Assembly: GCA_900073065.1 (NCBI GenBank)
Contig: FJOG01000019.1
Coordinates: forward strand, 1,021,151-1,085,150
DNA length: 64,000 nucleotides
From: Phialocephala subalpina
Taxonomy: Eukaryota > Ascomycota > Leotiomycetes > Helotiales > Mollisiaceae
Reading direction: 5' to 3'
Part shown: positions 21,885-33,900 of the stretch, piece after piece
How the letters are laid out: each line of letters begins with the position of its first letter
Numbering within the stretch: the first letter of the stretch is position 1
Notes under the pieces: model-generated
What the model was told of the DNA's origin: nothing
Database searches by the model: none
The model's input: only the letters and a program-made list of their open reading frames with translations
Position numbers and translations under genes: made by a program

Positions 21885-23086
21885 TTGGGGGACGAGACGA
21901 GAGACGAATGTACGAACATATTGTACATACGATGTAATATTACGAGATTCATCCGATATCAGGCTGGGCGATTACAAAAACATTGACCTGGTTCTTTGAG
22001 AGACTGAGTGGTCCTAAGAAGTCTCGGGATGTAAAAGGCAAAACTGGTTCAACGCCATCATGTTTGTTGGTGGTAAGTTTCTATTTCAGGTTGGGAGAAA
22101 ACCGCATTTTCCTTACAAAAACACTATATATACAGTCCGTGTGGAGAGATATGTGTTTTGTCGGATTTCAGGATGGAAAAGGGACTACACAAGTGTCTGT
22201 GGTCGTAATCAACATTCTCATTCGGGAGACATTTCAACATTATGCTGAAGTAATATGGCTCTGCCACGAGCTTGTAGTACCTGATAGATCTGGGTAATCT
22301 CCGATCTGTGTTGGGACATTGGTATTGACCACTTTTCTTATCAGACGAAAGAGATTTCTTGTGAAAAATATATAGCTCTCTGCGGGACATACTGGCAGCA
22401 CTTCTGTCTCGGGATGAAAACCTAGATATCCCTCGTCCGGCCTCGGCGCACGTCTGTGGGTGGGGGATACATTGATGATCAGCCGTCACAACCTCGAGCT
22501 TTCGGACCTTCCGAGCCTTTTGAGGATCTAAGTCATCTCTCAATCTCTCAATTGACCACTGACTTCCGTCGTTTGTCCGTACGATGTTATGGATCGATAA
22601 ATCGTACGGGAAGATCCGGCTTCTCATCGGCTCGAGGGATCAAGCGAGCGGCATGAAATCATCTGGCGGCGTTTTTCGTTGGCGGGGTCAAGCGGTATCT
22701 TAATCTCTGGCTCCCCTCAACGTCCTCACATCAACGCAAATCCTTTGGACCTCAAAAAATTGCCTTGCAGTCTAAAATTGATGTAAGTCATCTTCTCAAC
22801 ACTTTGCCGAATTTTCCATGCAGGTCTTGCTCGCCGAATCATGTCGGTGACGCAAAGCCTACTGCCAACCCCCACTACGATCTATAGGACCGATGGCCAC
22901 AAAAGAAACCTCTCCACCTTTTGCAAACTCTCCATAGGACTGAAGGCTGATTTCAATTGAAAAGCAGATCATACCCTCCCTTCACAAGTACGAATTCAAT
23001 ATACCTCTCGCACCTTCAATTCCGCGGATCGCTGATACTCAAACTCCCCTCAACAGATTCGAGCTACACGAACAACAACCACAATC
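21885..23086. other. Intergenic, including aldolase promoter and leader
   Basis: No convincing gene. A 167-codon minus-strand frame (22124-22627) has no recognisable motif. The last 150 bases before 23087 are C/A-rich and end AACCACAATCATGG, a favourable start context and typical of a highly expressed fungal gene. Confidence 0.5.
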
Positions 23087-24319
23087 ATGGGTGCCAAGGA
23101 CGTTCTCTCCCGCAAGACTGGCGTTATCGTTGGCGACGATGTCCTGAAGCTCTTCAACCATGCCCAGGAGCACAAGTACGCGATTCCCGCCATCAATGTC
23201 ACTTCTTCCAGCACTGTCGTCGCATCCCTCGAGGCTGCTCGCGATGCCAAGTCACCAATCATCCTCCAGATGTCCCAAGGTGGTGCCGCTTACTTCGCCG
23301 GAAAGGTATATACACACTGTTCAAGCTTTGAGGGAGGACCTGACAGATAAAACTAGGGTGTTGACAACAAGGACCAAGCTGCTTCTATTACTGGTGCGAT
23401 TGCTGGTGCTCACTATATCCGTGCTGTTGCACCTGCATACGGCATTCCAGTCGTTTTGCACACCGATCACTGCGCCAAGAAGCTTCTACCATGGTTGGAT
23501 GGCATGCTTGATGCTGATGAGAAGTTCTTCAAGGAGCACGGCGAGCCTCTCTTCTCCAGCCACATGATCGATCTCAGTGAGGAGGAGGTTGAGTGGAACA
23601 TCCAGACCACTGCCAAGTACCTCAAGCGCGCTGCTCCCATGAAGCAATGGCTTGAGATGGTAAGTTGTCACCTTCGCCAAGAATTGATCTATATCTGACT
23701 CTGCTGCAGGAAATCGGTATCACCGGAGGTGAGGAGGACGGTGTTAACAACGAGGATGTTGACAACAACTCTCTCTACACTCAACCCGAGGATATCCTTG
23801 CTATCTACAAGGCTCTCTCCCCTATCTCCCCATACTTCTCGATCGCTGCCGGCTTCGGTAACGTCCACGGTGTCTACAAGCCAGGAAATGTCAAGCTTCA
23901 CCCAGAGCTCCTCGGCAAGCACCAGAAGTTTGTCAAGGATGCCATTGGAGCCAAGGAGGACAAGCCAGTTTTCTTGGTCTTCCACGGTGGATCCGGATCT
24001 TCAAAGAAGGAGTACTTGGATGCTATCAGCTACGGTGTCGTCAAGGTCAACCTCGATACCGACTTGCAATATGCATACCTCACCGGTATCCGTGACTACG
24101 TTCTCAACAAGAAGGACTACATCATGAAGCAAGTTGGTAACCCTGATGGAGAGGACAAGCCAAACAAGAAGTACTTCGATCCTCGTAAGCAGCTAATCAC
24201 CTGATGTCAAAGTGCTTATCTAACATGAAATAGGTGTCTGGGTTCGTGAGGGTGAGAAGACCATGTCTGCCCGTGTTGCTGAAGGTCTGAAGGACTTCAA
24301 CACTGCTGGTCAATTGTAA
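23087..24319 (+). CDS. FBA1: Fructose-bisphosphate aldolase, class II
   Basis: Exons 23087-23305, 23357-23659, 23710-24184 and 24234-24319 encode 360 residues, the usual size of the fungal enzyme. The zinc-dependent class II fold is evident. IPAINVTSSSTVVASLEAA comes near the N-terminus. VVLHTDHCAKK carries the His ligand and catalytic Asp. GITGGEEDGVNNE, GFGNVHGVYKPGNVKL and LVFHGGSGSSKKEY follow, the last two holding the other zinc/phosphate-binding residues. VKVNLDTDLQYAYL is the conserved closing strand. It reversibly cleaves fructose 1,6-bisphosphate to DHAP and glyceraldehyde 3-phosphate in cytosolic glycolysis and gluconeogenesis. Three introns and strong codon bias (CTC, GTC, AAG) are seen. 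No anomaly; very high confidence. Confidence 0.97.
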
Positions 24320-25152
24320 ATCCGCTCAGGATACTTGATGATTGCTAGGGTTTTTTTCAGGGCGGTCGCATGGGTTTGTTATGGTGCGTTCCGGATGGAG
24401 GTACATAGCCTTGGGGAAAGATAAGGCGTAGGTTAGAGAAGCTGAGAATGCAATACCAACTGTGAAGCCTGAGATGACCGAGTCCTATTTATGATCCGAG
24501 AATATGGGTATTTCCCGTTGTGAGAGCCTTCATCTGAGCTCCCTGGAATCACCAAATCTCAATATCCACTCGATGCACGTTCATCCGAGTATACCGGCAT
24601 ATTTCGTAGAAATGGGTCAGAAACTCGTTCTCATAGGTGCTGTATGCCCTGGTCGATGATTCGCTGCACAACAGCTCATGAGGGACTCAATAGTACCTCG
24701 AAAAGGTATGCTCAACTTAAACCAGGTACAGAACGGATTCCACATGATGCGCTTAGGTGACCAATAATGGACACCCTCTTCTTTGTGAATAGCTTCCAAA
24801 TCATTTCGTGGCAAGACAAATGTCTCTTCATTTACACTCACGTGCTATGTCTCACTTTAACCTTGCTGCCAGGGCCATGGCGGGCGCGGCCAGTTCTCTC
24901 ATTCGATGACGTTTCTTAGCGATCGTGGGGCAATAGATTCCCTGCTCAGCGTTGTTTCTTGGGGAGATTGCTTCGATTTTGACCGTTCCAAGTCACTCCA
25001 TTTTCAAAAGACACATTATATTTCATTGTCGAAGCTCGTGTCCCTTATCGTTCCATCAGTCTAATCGGAAATCAGCAAGAAGCGACAAGAGCACAATAAT
25101 TCTTGAGAGAAATCCTCTCACTCGCTCGAACCCTAATTTCCACAACATAACA
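24320..25152. other. Intergenic between aldolase and KES1
   Basis: Holds the aldolase 3' untranslated region and the upstream region of the oxysterol-binding gene. No supported coding sequence. Confidence 0.5.
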
Positions 25153-26425
25153 ATGTCTTCCAACGAGAAAGAAGGTGGTGCCGTATCTGCGCAGAACAGG
25201 GGATCATGGAGTGCATTTCTCAAGTCCATCGCCTCGTTCTCTGGGGATTTATCTTCATTGACGGCTCCTCCATTCATCCTGTCGTCAACCTCCCTCGTCG
25301 AGTTCTCCTCATATTGGGCTGAGCACCCTTCACTTTTCGTGGCACCGGCAGCAGAGCAGGATCCTGAGAAGAGAATGTTGCTGGTGTTGAAGTGGTTCTT
25401 GAGCACATTGAAGCAGCAATATGCAGCTCGAAGCGACAAGTTTGGGAATGAGAAGAAGCCTCTGAACCCTTTCTTGGGCGAGCTCTTCTTGGGGAAATGG
25501 GTAGATGAAGCTGGGACTACAGAGTTGGTGTCTGAGCAAGTCAGGTAAGCATTCCATTTTGTATGGCAGATCCAATCCAATTCTGACTTTATGTAGCCAT
25601 CATCCTCCCGTAACAGCCTACCAGATCGCGAACAAGGAGCACGGAGTCTACCTACAAGGATACAACGCGCAAAAAGCCTCCTTCTCTCGAACAATCAACG
25701 TAAAGCAGATCGGGCACGCCGTATTCTCCATACCCGCATACGACGAAACATACCTCATTACCCTCCCAAACCTACACATCGAAGGCCTCATATTCGGTGC
25801 CCCATTCGTCGAGTTGAACGACAAGACATACATCACCAGCAGCTCTGGCTACACAGCAAAGATTGACTACAGTGGCAAAGGATGGCTATCTGGGAAGAAG
25901 AATAGCTTTACGGCTACCTTGTACCCAACTGGGAAGGAGACGGATATTCTTTACACAGCTACTGGCCAATGGAACAAGACGTTCGATATCTGTGAAGGCT
26001 CCAAAAAGCACAACATCATTGACACCTACGATGCCGACGCTGTACCAACAACAAAACTCATCGTCGCCCCGATCGAGCAACAAGATCCCCTCGAATCACG
26101 TAGAGCATGGCAGAAAGTAGCTGAAGGAATCGCGGTTGGCGACATGGACATCGTAGGCGTAGAGAAGACCAAAATCGAGGAATCACAACGAGAGCTGAGA
26201 CGGCAGGAAAAAACAGACGGTAGATCATGGGAACGAAGATATTTCTCACTAGTGGAGAATGATGTTGTTCTTGAGAAGCTGGCGCCTGCGATTGGGCTTC
26301 TGCCGGAAGAGGATAAGACGGGGGGTGTTTGGAGGTTTGATGAGAGGAAGGCTGCTGGGCAAGCTACGACGACGAGTTCTGCGCCTGCTCCGACGAGTAC
26401 GGAGAAAAAGCTTGAGTTGAAGTGA
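25153..26425 (+). CDS. KES1: Oxysterol-binding protein, Kes1/Osh4 type
   Basis: Exons 25153-25544 and 25597-26425 give 406 residues, close to yeast Kes1/Osh4 (434). The protein consists of the lipid-binding ORD alone, without PH or ankyrin domains. The intron splits the family signature: exon 1 ends ...TTELVSEQV and exon 2 begins [10 protein letters not shown], giving EQVSHHPP. The lid region ([19 protein letters not shown]) and [11 protein letters not shown] precede it. [11 protein letters not shown] and [15 protein letters not shown] near the end complete the conserved core. By homology it exchanges sterol and PI4P between ER/Golgi membranes and restrains Sec14-dependent Golgi export. The tail is Ala/Thr/Ser/Pro-rich and ends KKLELK. 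Start ATG 25153 follows an ACAACATAACA leader. Confidence 0.93.
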
Positions 26426-28236
26426 GGAGCTTAAGCAAGGGTTAATGGATGGCGTTGAGGGTGGGGACTGGATGGAGTTTGCACAGTTACTTCGTTCCGC
26501 TTCATGGTTTGTATTCATCACACACTTAGATTAGTATGCATGGTCTTGGCGCATGAACAGTGAGGTTCACAGGCACGAATGTCTCGTCATTTTCTAGGAC
26601 GTTGGCAATTGAGATCACTCTTTCTGCTTACCGCGTTTTGCGGTGTCTCAACGGAGAGATATTTATTGAACCTACATCTATGAACTTAACTAGCGATCTG
26701 GGTCTGCCGTCCGCATAGTTTGGCTAGGTGGCGGAAGCTCGAACGTGTCGGTTCTAGGTTTCAAGGGAGTAAGTGGAATGAACTCCTGAGCTTTTTCCAA
26801 GTACGTCTGGAAGTTTGTGCTTTCAATCCTTTACCAAGTACAAAGTCCGGGACAATCATCAGAACCCGAATCCAAGACCACAAGTACCAAAGAGATGAAG
26901 CTGATTGAATCCCTGAGCTTTTATCAAGTACTGTTGGAAGTGCTCTTCAAGTCCACCGTGGTCCTTTGCAAAGTACCACCACTACCAGGACGCTGGTGCC
27001 CCTGACCGTATGGTGAAGGCCCCTATCTCTCCAATTAAGAGCGTACAGTACCGCCTCGTGATATCAAGTAAAAGCGACACATAAACTTTTAGAGAGCTGG
27101 AAATGAGTGAAAGACAATGTCCTAGAATCCCAGATACTCTGCAGAAGCTCCCTCGGATCTCTTCAATCATCTTTAATCAGCAGTAAACGGGATGGCGTTC
27201 CAGTCCTTGTAGTCCTTTTTTTTCCCTTTTTCCCCCTCCCTTCAATTCTCGGGCTCCTGGGTCGACTTTCGAAGTTCAATTTTCTAGAGCTATTTCTACT
27301 TAGAAATTTTGCAGAATTCGAGTACAGTACTCAGTCTTGTGCACGTATTGTATAAAATACCGACGTCATGCTCAGACTTGAATTCCAATGCCTCCCCTCC
27401 CCCCCAACCATCTAGTGCTTAGTGAGCAGAGCCTAAGGAAAGATAGGGTCCCTAGGTCATCATATGTACCGGCTCGCAACAGAAAAGTGAAAAGCAGAGA
27501 GGGAAAGAAGGACTCCTCAATTTTCCCGTATTCCATGCAGCGATTTGAGCACGAACGTTCTTTTCTGCTGCTTCCTTTCAATGTTCCTCAATTACTGACT
27601 AGATCATTATAAAACAGCTTTCCAGAGAGCAATTGTGGCATGCTGGATTAATCATGCAAAACTTCAAAATTCGGATCTGAAACTTCCTCGAGAGATTATT
27701 TAAATTGCTGCTGAATAAGCTCCTTGCTAACTACCTTCGGTGAGGCTCTTTAGTTGTCCAAATCATGCTTTTGAAAGTCTTTCCTCTCCTGGGACAATTA
27801 GAAAGTGTTACGGCTTTCAACCTCCCAGTCAGGCCCGGAGAATTGAGACGGCTGGGCTGGGCTGGCGCTGGCCATGAGCTAACATACCTCTTTGATTTGC
27901 GATTCTTGTTGCAGCCAATGAAGGTCTTTCTCTTTGAGAAGTGAGCTATAAATGTCCCAGGCAAGGCTGACAGATTGAAAACGTTAGAAAGTGTAGGTCT
28001 GTTTTGCGCCTCGGTAGAAGCATTCTCTGTGTCAAGGAAAAGTGGCAACCTCAAGCCCCAAGCAGCAGGATACTTGTACAAGCCAAGTATTTTACTATCA
28101 AACAAGTCTCACGCCTTCGTGAATTGATCTTGACTAACCTCGACTAAGCACATATTCAGTGACTCAGTCTCACCACGCGATGCGAAACGCGATATTCCTT
28201 CCATAAAACCTGCGAAGTACGAACTGAACTCAAAAG
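26426..28236. other. Gene-poor 1.8 kb
   Basis: No supported gene. A degenerate direct duplication with an offset of about 127 bp occurs at 26779-26985. CT-rich tracts lie around 27200-27420. Short open frames on both strands show no motif or family likeness. Confidence 0.45.
26779..26985 (+). repeat. Degenerate direct repeat, two units
   Basis: A unit starting at 26779 (TGAACTCCTGAGCTTTTTCC) recurs at about 26906 (TGAATCCCTGAGCTTTTATC). Both are followed by CAAGTAC...TTGGAAG- or CTGGAAG-like sequence and a later CAAGTAC/AAAGTAC. Several mismatches and small indels are present. Confidence 0.5.
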
Positions 28237-28309
28237 ATGGCAACGTCTACATCGAAGACTACAGTGAATACAGGCCCGGATCCAACAACACCTTCAAAAT
28301 CAGACGAAA

Positions 28310-28462
28310 ATGACAACGAATTCAGAACTAGAGACAACGACTACGGGCCTAGAACTTTCTGTTGCAAGCTCGTTTATAGCTCATATGGTGGCTGGAACCC
28401 TCTCCCTCTTTCTCTTCATCTCCGGTTGCTACTTTGTCCAGAAACTGAAGCCATCGAGATAA
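28310..28462 (+). CDS. Small 50-residue ORF with one predicted membrane helix
   Basis: ATG 28310 to TAA 28462 encodes MTTNSELETTTTGLELSVAS followed by a hydrophobic run (FIAHMVAGTLSLFLFISGCYF) and a basic end (KLKPSR). A single-span, tail-anchored layout is visible. The membrane-segment DNA is repeated in inverted orientation at 28747-28791, where the minus frame again encodes FIAH...FFLFLS. The ORF is part of a rearranged locus related to the gene at 29163-30925. Expression is unproven, and a longer overlapping frame (28237-28590) exists without a clear membrane signal. Confidence 0.3.
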   Translation: MTTNSELETTTTGLELSVASSFIAHMVAGTLSLFLFISGCYFVQKLKPSR

Positions 28463-28791
28463 TAGCTGTCGAGAGATGTCCTCTGGATTTGTCAAGTGTA
28501 GATTTACTCAGCCTTTGCTCCATTCTAGCCAAGAGAAGTCGCTCGAGTCTCCGCTCTTGTTCTGTAACAGATAGAGCGATTTCGTCTTGATCGTTATAGA
28601 TGTTACTCTGGATGATTTCGTTCATGGGATCGTCGACCGTAGTGGAGTCTTCGATGTCTGCTTTAATCTGAAGTTCTCGAAGGTCTTCAGTAGTAATAGG
28701 GTCCTGAATCGTCGTTGTAGATATTGTCGTGGATGGTTGACAAGTGGAGAGAAAGAGGAAGAAGAGTCTAGCCGCCGTATGAGCTATAAAC
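28371..28791. repeat. Imperfect inverted repeat, arms about 45 bp
   Basis: Left arm 28371-28415 (GTTTATAGCTCATATGGTGG...) is matched by the reverse complement of 28747-28791 (GTTTATAGCTCATACGGCGG...), with a handful of mismatches, several of them transitions. The arms flank about 330 bp. Confidence 0.7.
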
Positions 28792-28955
28792 AGGCTTGCA
28801 AAAGGAGGTCGAAAGGGCGGAGAGGAAGAGGAAGAGGAAGAGGAAGAGGGGTCGAGCGGACAATGAAGATGGCATAGCGTAGAATACAACGATACGGAAT
28901 AGCAGGAGGGAAGGTAGCACCAATGAAGTCCAAACCTCTCACTCCCTATGCACAT
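28416..28955 (-). pseudogene. Inverted partial relative of the 29163-30925 gene
   Basis: The minus frame reads ITTEDLRELQIKADIEDSTT, then LLARMEQRLSKSTLD. The downstream gene on the plus strand encodes AAEDLRDLQIEAGIEDSTT and FLARMEQRLRNTSTS, so the two are clearly related. Upstream in this frame are a hydrophobic run (FIAHTAARLFFLFLS) and a poly-Ser tract encoded by a GGAAGA microsatellite at about 28822-28851. The order and orientation relative to the plus-strand gene suggest duplication followed by inversion of an internal block. Whether it is a gene of its own is unclear; I treat it as a rearranged remnant. Confidence 0.45.
28822..28851. repeat. GGAAGA hexanucleotide microsatellite
   Basis: About five perfect or near-perfect AGAGGA/GGAAGA units. 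It encodes a serine run on the minus strand. Confidence 0.8.
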
Positions 28956-29162
28956 GTATCATCGGACCCAGGACATTCATCTGGGGATTGGCCAGAGGGA
29001 CGTGTCGGGCGGATCCATCTTCTTTGGGATTAGCGCCATGCGGCTCAACCGAGCGGGAGCTAAAAGTTGAGCTTAAAACTTATCAGCCCCTCCTCTGTAA
29101 ACATCACGTCTACATCACAACCTGTACTCAACTTCAAACGCACAAACACAACACAACACAAC

Positions 29163-30925
29163 ATGGCAGGACGCGGATGGTAAGTGCAATGTCTCAGGAC
29201 TCTTAGAACATTCGGCTAACGCGATCTAGGATGAATAACAGGCCCAGAATGGGTCTCACCGACGCGTACGAAATCGCGTCACCAACCGACTACGAACCCG
29301 AGTACAGACCCAGAACCGCACCAGAAACACCCCAGATCATAAAAGACTGGTTCGCGCGTGCGGAGAGTGAGGAACGAAGCATCTTCCGCGCGGATACACA
29401 GCAAATACCACAACCTGAACGGAACTTGACTGGAAGCACTTGGTCCGTGTCGCCACGCGACCCCAGCCCAAGCCCAGCAGCAAAACTCCCAGCTACACAA
29501 CATATACCACAACCTGAACGGGACTTGACTGGAAGCACTTGGTCTGTGTCGCCACGCGACCCCAGCCCAAACCTAGCAGCAGGACACCCAACTACAACAT
29601 ACGAGGACATGCGAGCACGTGCCGAATCCAGGCCAGTCGTGCTTCCAGGAGTTCCATCTACATATGAAGAGAGGATAGTGCTTCCAGCAGTTTCATCTAC
29701 ATACGAAGAGAGGAGAGTGCTTCCAAGAGTATCGTCTACATATGAAGAGAGGAGAGCGCTTCTAAAGAGGATTGCGAACAACCCGCGACCAGCCTTCAAG
29801 CCATACGTCAAACCGAAATCCATCTTCGAGCGCTATCGCAGAGATAACCCACTACAACCTATTGCACCACTAGAGCCGGAGCCAGAACCCCTTGAACATA
29901 TCCCGCAAGACCAAGGACTCTTCACTCCACCATCATCACAAGAACAATCACCAGAGAAGACATGGAACGACGGATTCGATTTCACCGCCGGAAACTCTAT
30001 CCTGGTCTCCAACAGCCCTGTACTTCAAGTCCGAAAAATCGACGAGATTAGGGAAATTGAAGAACAACTCAAGAGAGAGGAATTGGAGAAACCGGAACGG
30101 GAGGAAATGGAAATTAAGGAACCGGAGGAGAGGGAAGAGGAACTGGAGGAACCAGAGCAGAAGGGAGAGGAAATGGAGGAACCTGAGAAGGAGGATGAGA
30201 AAGTGGAGGAACTGGAAGACAAGGATGAGATGAGGGACATACTGAGGAGATTATCCCGAGTTTCTATGAGTCCAGCGCCCGAGCGGACGGCGGAAGATCC
30301 AGAGGATCGCATTACTGCCGAGGCAAAGCTGTTCGAGCCGGCGGAAAAATCGGGCCCGCCTTCAGACGACGACGAAGACGACAACGAAGAAGAACCCACA
30401 AATGAGGGACATTCTAAACCGACTCTTACAACGGCTGCTGAAGACCTTCGAGATCTACAAATTGAAGCAGGTATTGAGGATTCTACAACTGTCGATGAGC
30501 CAAAGACCGAGCGTCCCCTGGACAATTACGACATCTTTCTGGCAAGAATGGAGCAAAGGCTCCGAAATACCTCCACCAGCCTACGGGATACACGTCACGG
30601 GATCGAGCGCTTGGAGAAGGAAGTCTCGTCACGTGACTCTATGGAGGTGGATGGGGGAGGGGAATGCATCCATATTCATATCAAGTTTCCCATCCCAAAG
30701 TGGAAAGCCGAATCACCCAGGGTGATTGGTACATTAGGATGGTTGTTTTTGATGATGTTGGTCTTGTTTGCGACTTGGTATGTGGCCGAGTCGGTCACGT
30801 GTTATCTCTATTGCAAGCCCATTTACAGTAGCTATGGTGGTTGGTCACCCAGCGACCCTGTTTTTCCGTGGGCATTGCCCACCAAATTGTACCAGTTGTT
30901 GGGGGACATTGTAATTGGAGTTTGA
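29163..30925 (+). CDS. Hypothetical repeat-rich, Glu-rich protein with C-terminal membrane anchor
   Basis: ATG 29163 lies in an A/C-rich leader (ACACAACACAACATGG). Exon 29163-29179 joins exon 29230-30925 across a 50-nt intron to give 570 residues. Visible features, in order: two tandem units of about 34 residues built on IPQPERxLTGSTWSVSPRDP (about 60-125); three 13-residue units VLPxVxSTYEERR (about 140-180); a Pro/Glu-rich linker; a strongly acidic-basic Glu/Lys stretch with EEPE repeats (about 275-345), predicted helical; ARMEQRL plus a coiled-coil-like segment; and a hydrophobic span VIGTLGWLFLMMLVLFATWY near 525 with a short Cys/Tyr tail. It is probably a tail-anchored or single-pass membrane protein with a long cytosolic part. 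No known family. The recent repeats and the relative next door suggest a young, fast-evolving gene. Confidence 0.7.
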
Positions 30926-33900
30926 GCATGGAGTTTGGGTATAGGCATTGGGCTGGCGTTTGGGGTATTTTATATGGACGTTAGCAGCGAAAGCTCCGTC
31001 CTTGTTTTTTGTAAAGTAGTTTTTTAGGCTGGAAAAGCAGTTTGAGCGAAAGCTCCTGCCGAATGAAGCCTTTTTCGATCAAAATGTCTGTCGTGGCTAA
31101 GATGTGAATTCCGAATTTCTGATTTCTGACAAGGCCCCAACCGCCATTCCCAATGTCCCCCATCCTTTCTAGTACATTTTCCAGAACATAAACACCCCAG
31201 TAGTTCCCTTCCAGCACAATTCCAAGCTACCAAAACGTCCCAGCTGCCCATACCCAGGTGGGAAGACGGGGTGGAGAAGCGTGACCGATTCTGCCACGTA
31301 CCAAACCGCGAACAGCATTAACATAAGTAAAATCAGCCACGATAAAGGCCCAGTTCCCCTGGATGATTTAAACTCCCAATTCAGTGCCGAAAAGTTAATG
31401 GATATCTGTATGTATTCCCTTTCTTACGTCGGCTTACGTTCAAGCTTCCCTAGGCGATTCAAACTTTCACTTAGGTGCCTGGTACTTAATATGTATCTGT
31501 ATGTATTCCCCTTCTTGTGTCGGAGTACGTGATAACACTTCCTTCTCTAAGTGCCCAGTTCCGTGATAGGTACGGTATCGCAAAGTATTTTTAAGGCGTT
31601 ATTCCACTCTTTGAAAGGAGAGCTATACGTTTGAGTCACGCCTTCCTGTTCTGTGATGGGAACTCGAGAAGGTTGAGGAGGAAAATGTGATTTATGGTTG
31701 CCCTTAGTGCCGAGCAAGCGGCCACCTCGTAGGAGCTTTTCTCTCACCGTGGTAGTAACTGCCAACCGCGGCGCTGTATTCTCCACATGTCATAACAGGT
31801 AATAGTTTTACAGCTTCGTAGACGGAGAAATTCACCGCCCAAGCCAAATACCAAAGGAACCTCAGAGAAAATTCTTGGGAAATAACAATCCAGAAAGTTT
31901 GATCTTTCGCGGGTGCTCCAAAAATTTCTATAGCAACGCGTAAGCAGCTTGATCTGACCATCAACCAGGATAGCAGTGCAGGCTACACTGTGAACACGAG
32001 ATACTCCAACTTCAATGCTCAAGCCCTCCCCGTCATAAATCCATCTTCTTCCTAGCCCCTTGCTTGCATTGCGATAGCAGGTGATGCCTCAACGATGTTC
32101 ATCCGACAAATCAAATACCACGAATAGATGCCAGCCCATAGGGGTGTCTTCCAATGGATGCTCAAAGCTCCTGAACAATGAAGTAAGATTACAATAGCAC
32201 TAGTTTATTCGGGCTACAAAAAGCTCCCCAAACACTTGTCGGGATGTTCCAGCATACGGAGATTATCCCATCGCTAACTTCCACCTCGAGGTAATCCGTT
32301 AAAGTGTGTGAAATCCTGTCCGTCTATTTTCCGAGGATACCCATCTATAGTTTCCGAAGGCACCGAGTAGGTGAGCCGCTCTGCCACATTCCAGACAGCA
32401 GCTAGCAGACAACAATATCATGAATAGGACAAAGCAGACCCATTTTCACAGAAGATAGGAAAAGAAAATGAAAGAAAGGGAGAGAGAAACGAGGGGTAAA
32501 GTAAGGGATGGACCGTGAAGTAAGTGCATTAACGAATGAAGGAGAGCCCAGCCGTGTGTAGGCGTACGAAATATATAGCTCGAGAGACTGGTGACGTTTA
32601 GGCGGAAGACGATAATGAAAGAGAAACGAGGACGAACAGTCTACTGATAGTTGCAGCAAGAGTCGTCTCCTACCAGCCTTGACATCGTACCTTCCCTAAG
32701 ACGTATCCCATACCTTTCTTGGGACTTGTTCCCAGTCTCCCCTTTCACTCGATGGAGACTCTGGTCTGTACCCTCTCAATTGTATTAAGCTTTCCCATGT
32801 ACTCGCGCAGCGTAGGACGCTGCTGGTTTCCAGCCCTCTCATGTCCCTAGCGTTGTGCCACCACTTGAGTCAAGACAAGCGAACAATATTGCCTTTCTCT
32901 GTGATCCGCGGGGGCCTAGAGGTGTGGTACGAGAGGGTGAGGCGGAATGGAATGGTGGCATCATAGTGACACGTAGTCCTCCGGAACTATCCATCCTCAT
33001 CTAGGAACAGGACGGCTTATACATCTATTTAGTATCTCGTCTTGATGATCTAACTCGGGATAATATCCCTTATTTTCTAGATGGCATGCAGGGTATTCGG
33101 AATTGTCGGATTTTGTGGGTATCTTCGTGTGCGATATCAATGTGTTGATAGCACGATCAGATCAATAAGATAATGCCTGTGTGATGTCGAGGGAAAATCA
33201 AGGGCGAAAGCCGTAGCTGATGTTGGGTTTCCTCTGATTGTGACGTTTGTAATGTTTTGGCGGCAAATATCCCAGTCATTAAGGGGTTGGAGCGATACCA
33301 AATGCGGCTAGCCTAATATGCTGGCCCCAATCCTTATGCAGCATTTTTGGACATCTCTTCTCTTCAAAAATCATCTCCTGGAAGGCAGATGTAATTTGTC
33401 GTTGTGGTGATTTATGTGCTGTCTCAAGCGCGAGTTCCTCCGTCATAACCATTGTGTCGGTTTTTATGATAAAGTTCAGATTTACGCAAGTGCATTTCTA
33501 GCAGCCAACTCTTCCCTGATGCCAGCGCAGCTTGGAGGAGTCGTTGCTCGTTTACTTCTTCCCTTCTCTTATTCTTGTATTCCAATTATCGAAAAGGGTC
33601 GCTCGGTAGAGTCGCGCCGGCAGTAGGACGTTGAGAATTGCGTCCGCAAGCCAGAAGATTCTAAACGATCGATGTGCCTCTTACGGCGACTCTCCTTTCT
33701 TCACCTATTTCGAAATCCAAAGTGAAGAATCGAATGCCCTTCGTAGAGCTCTAGGAGTACATCATTTCGCAGATGCTGGTAACCTCGGGTTGTCCCTCGA
33801 TGCTAGACCTTCTCGAGCCGCGAGGATTGTGTCCACGATCACGGTCGCCAGGAAGACTACCCAAGGCAGGGCATTGAATACTCTAGGCAAGGCTATGAAG

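Noticed and set aside
22124..22627. Minus-strand 167-codon frame downstream of bL9m
   Set aside because: No motif, low-likelihood composition, no splice support, overlaps competing frames; left as intergenic.
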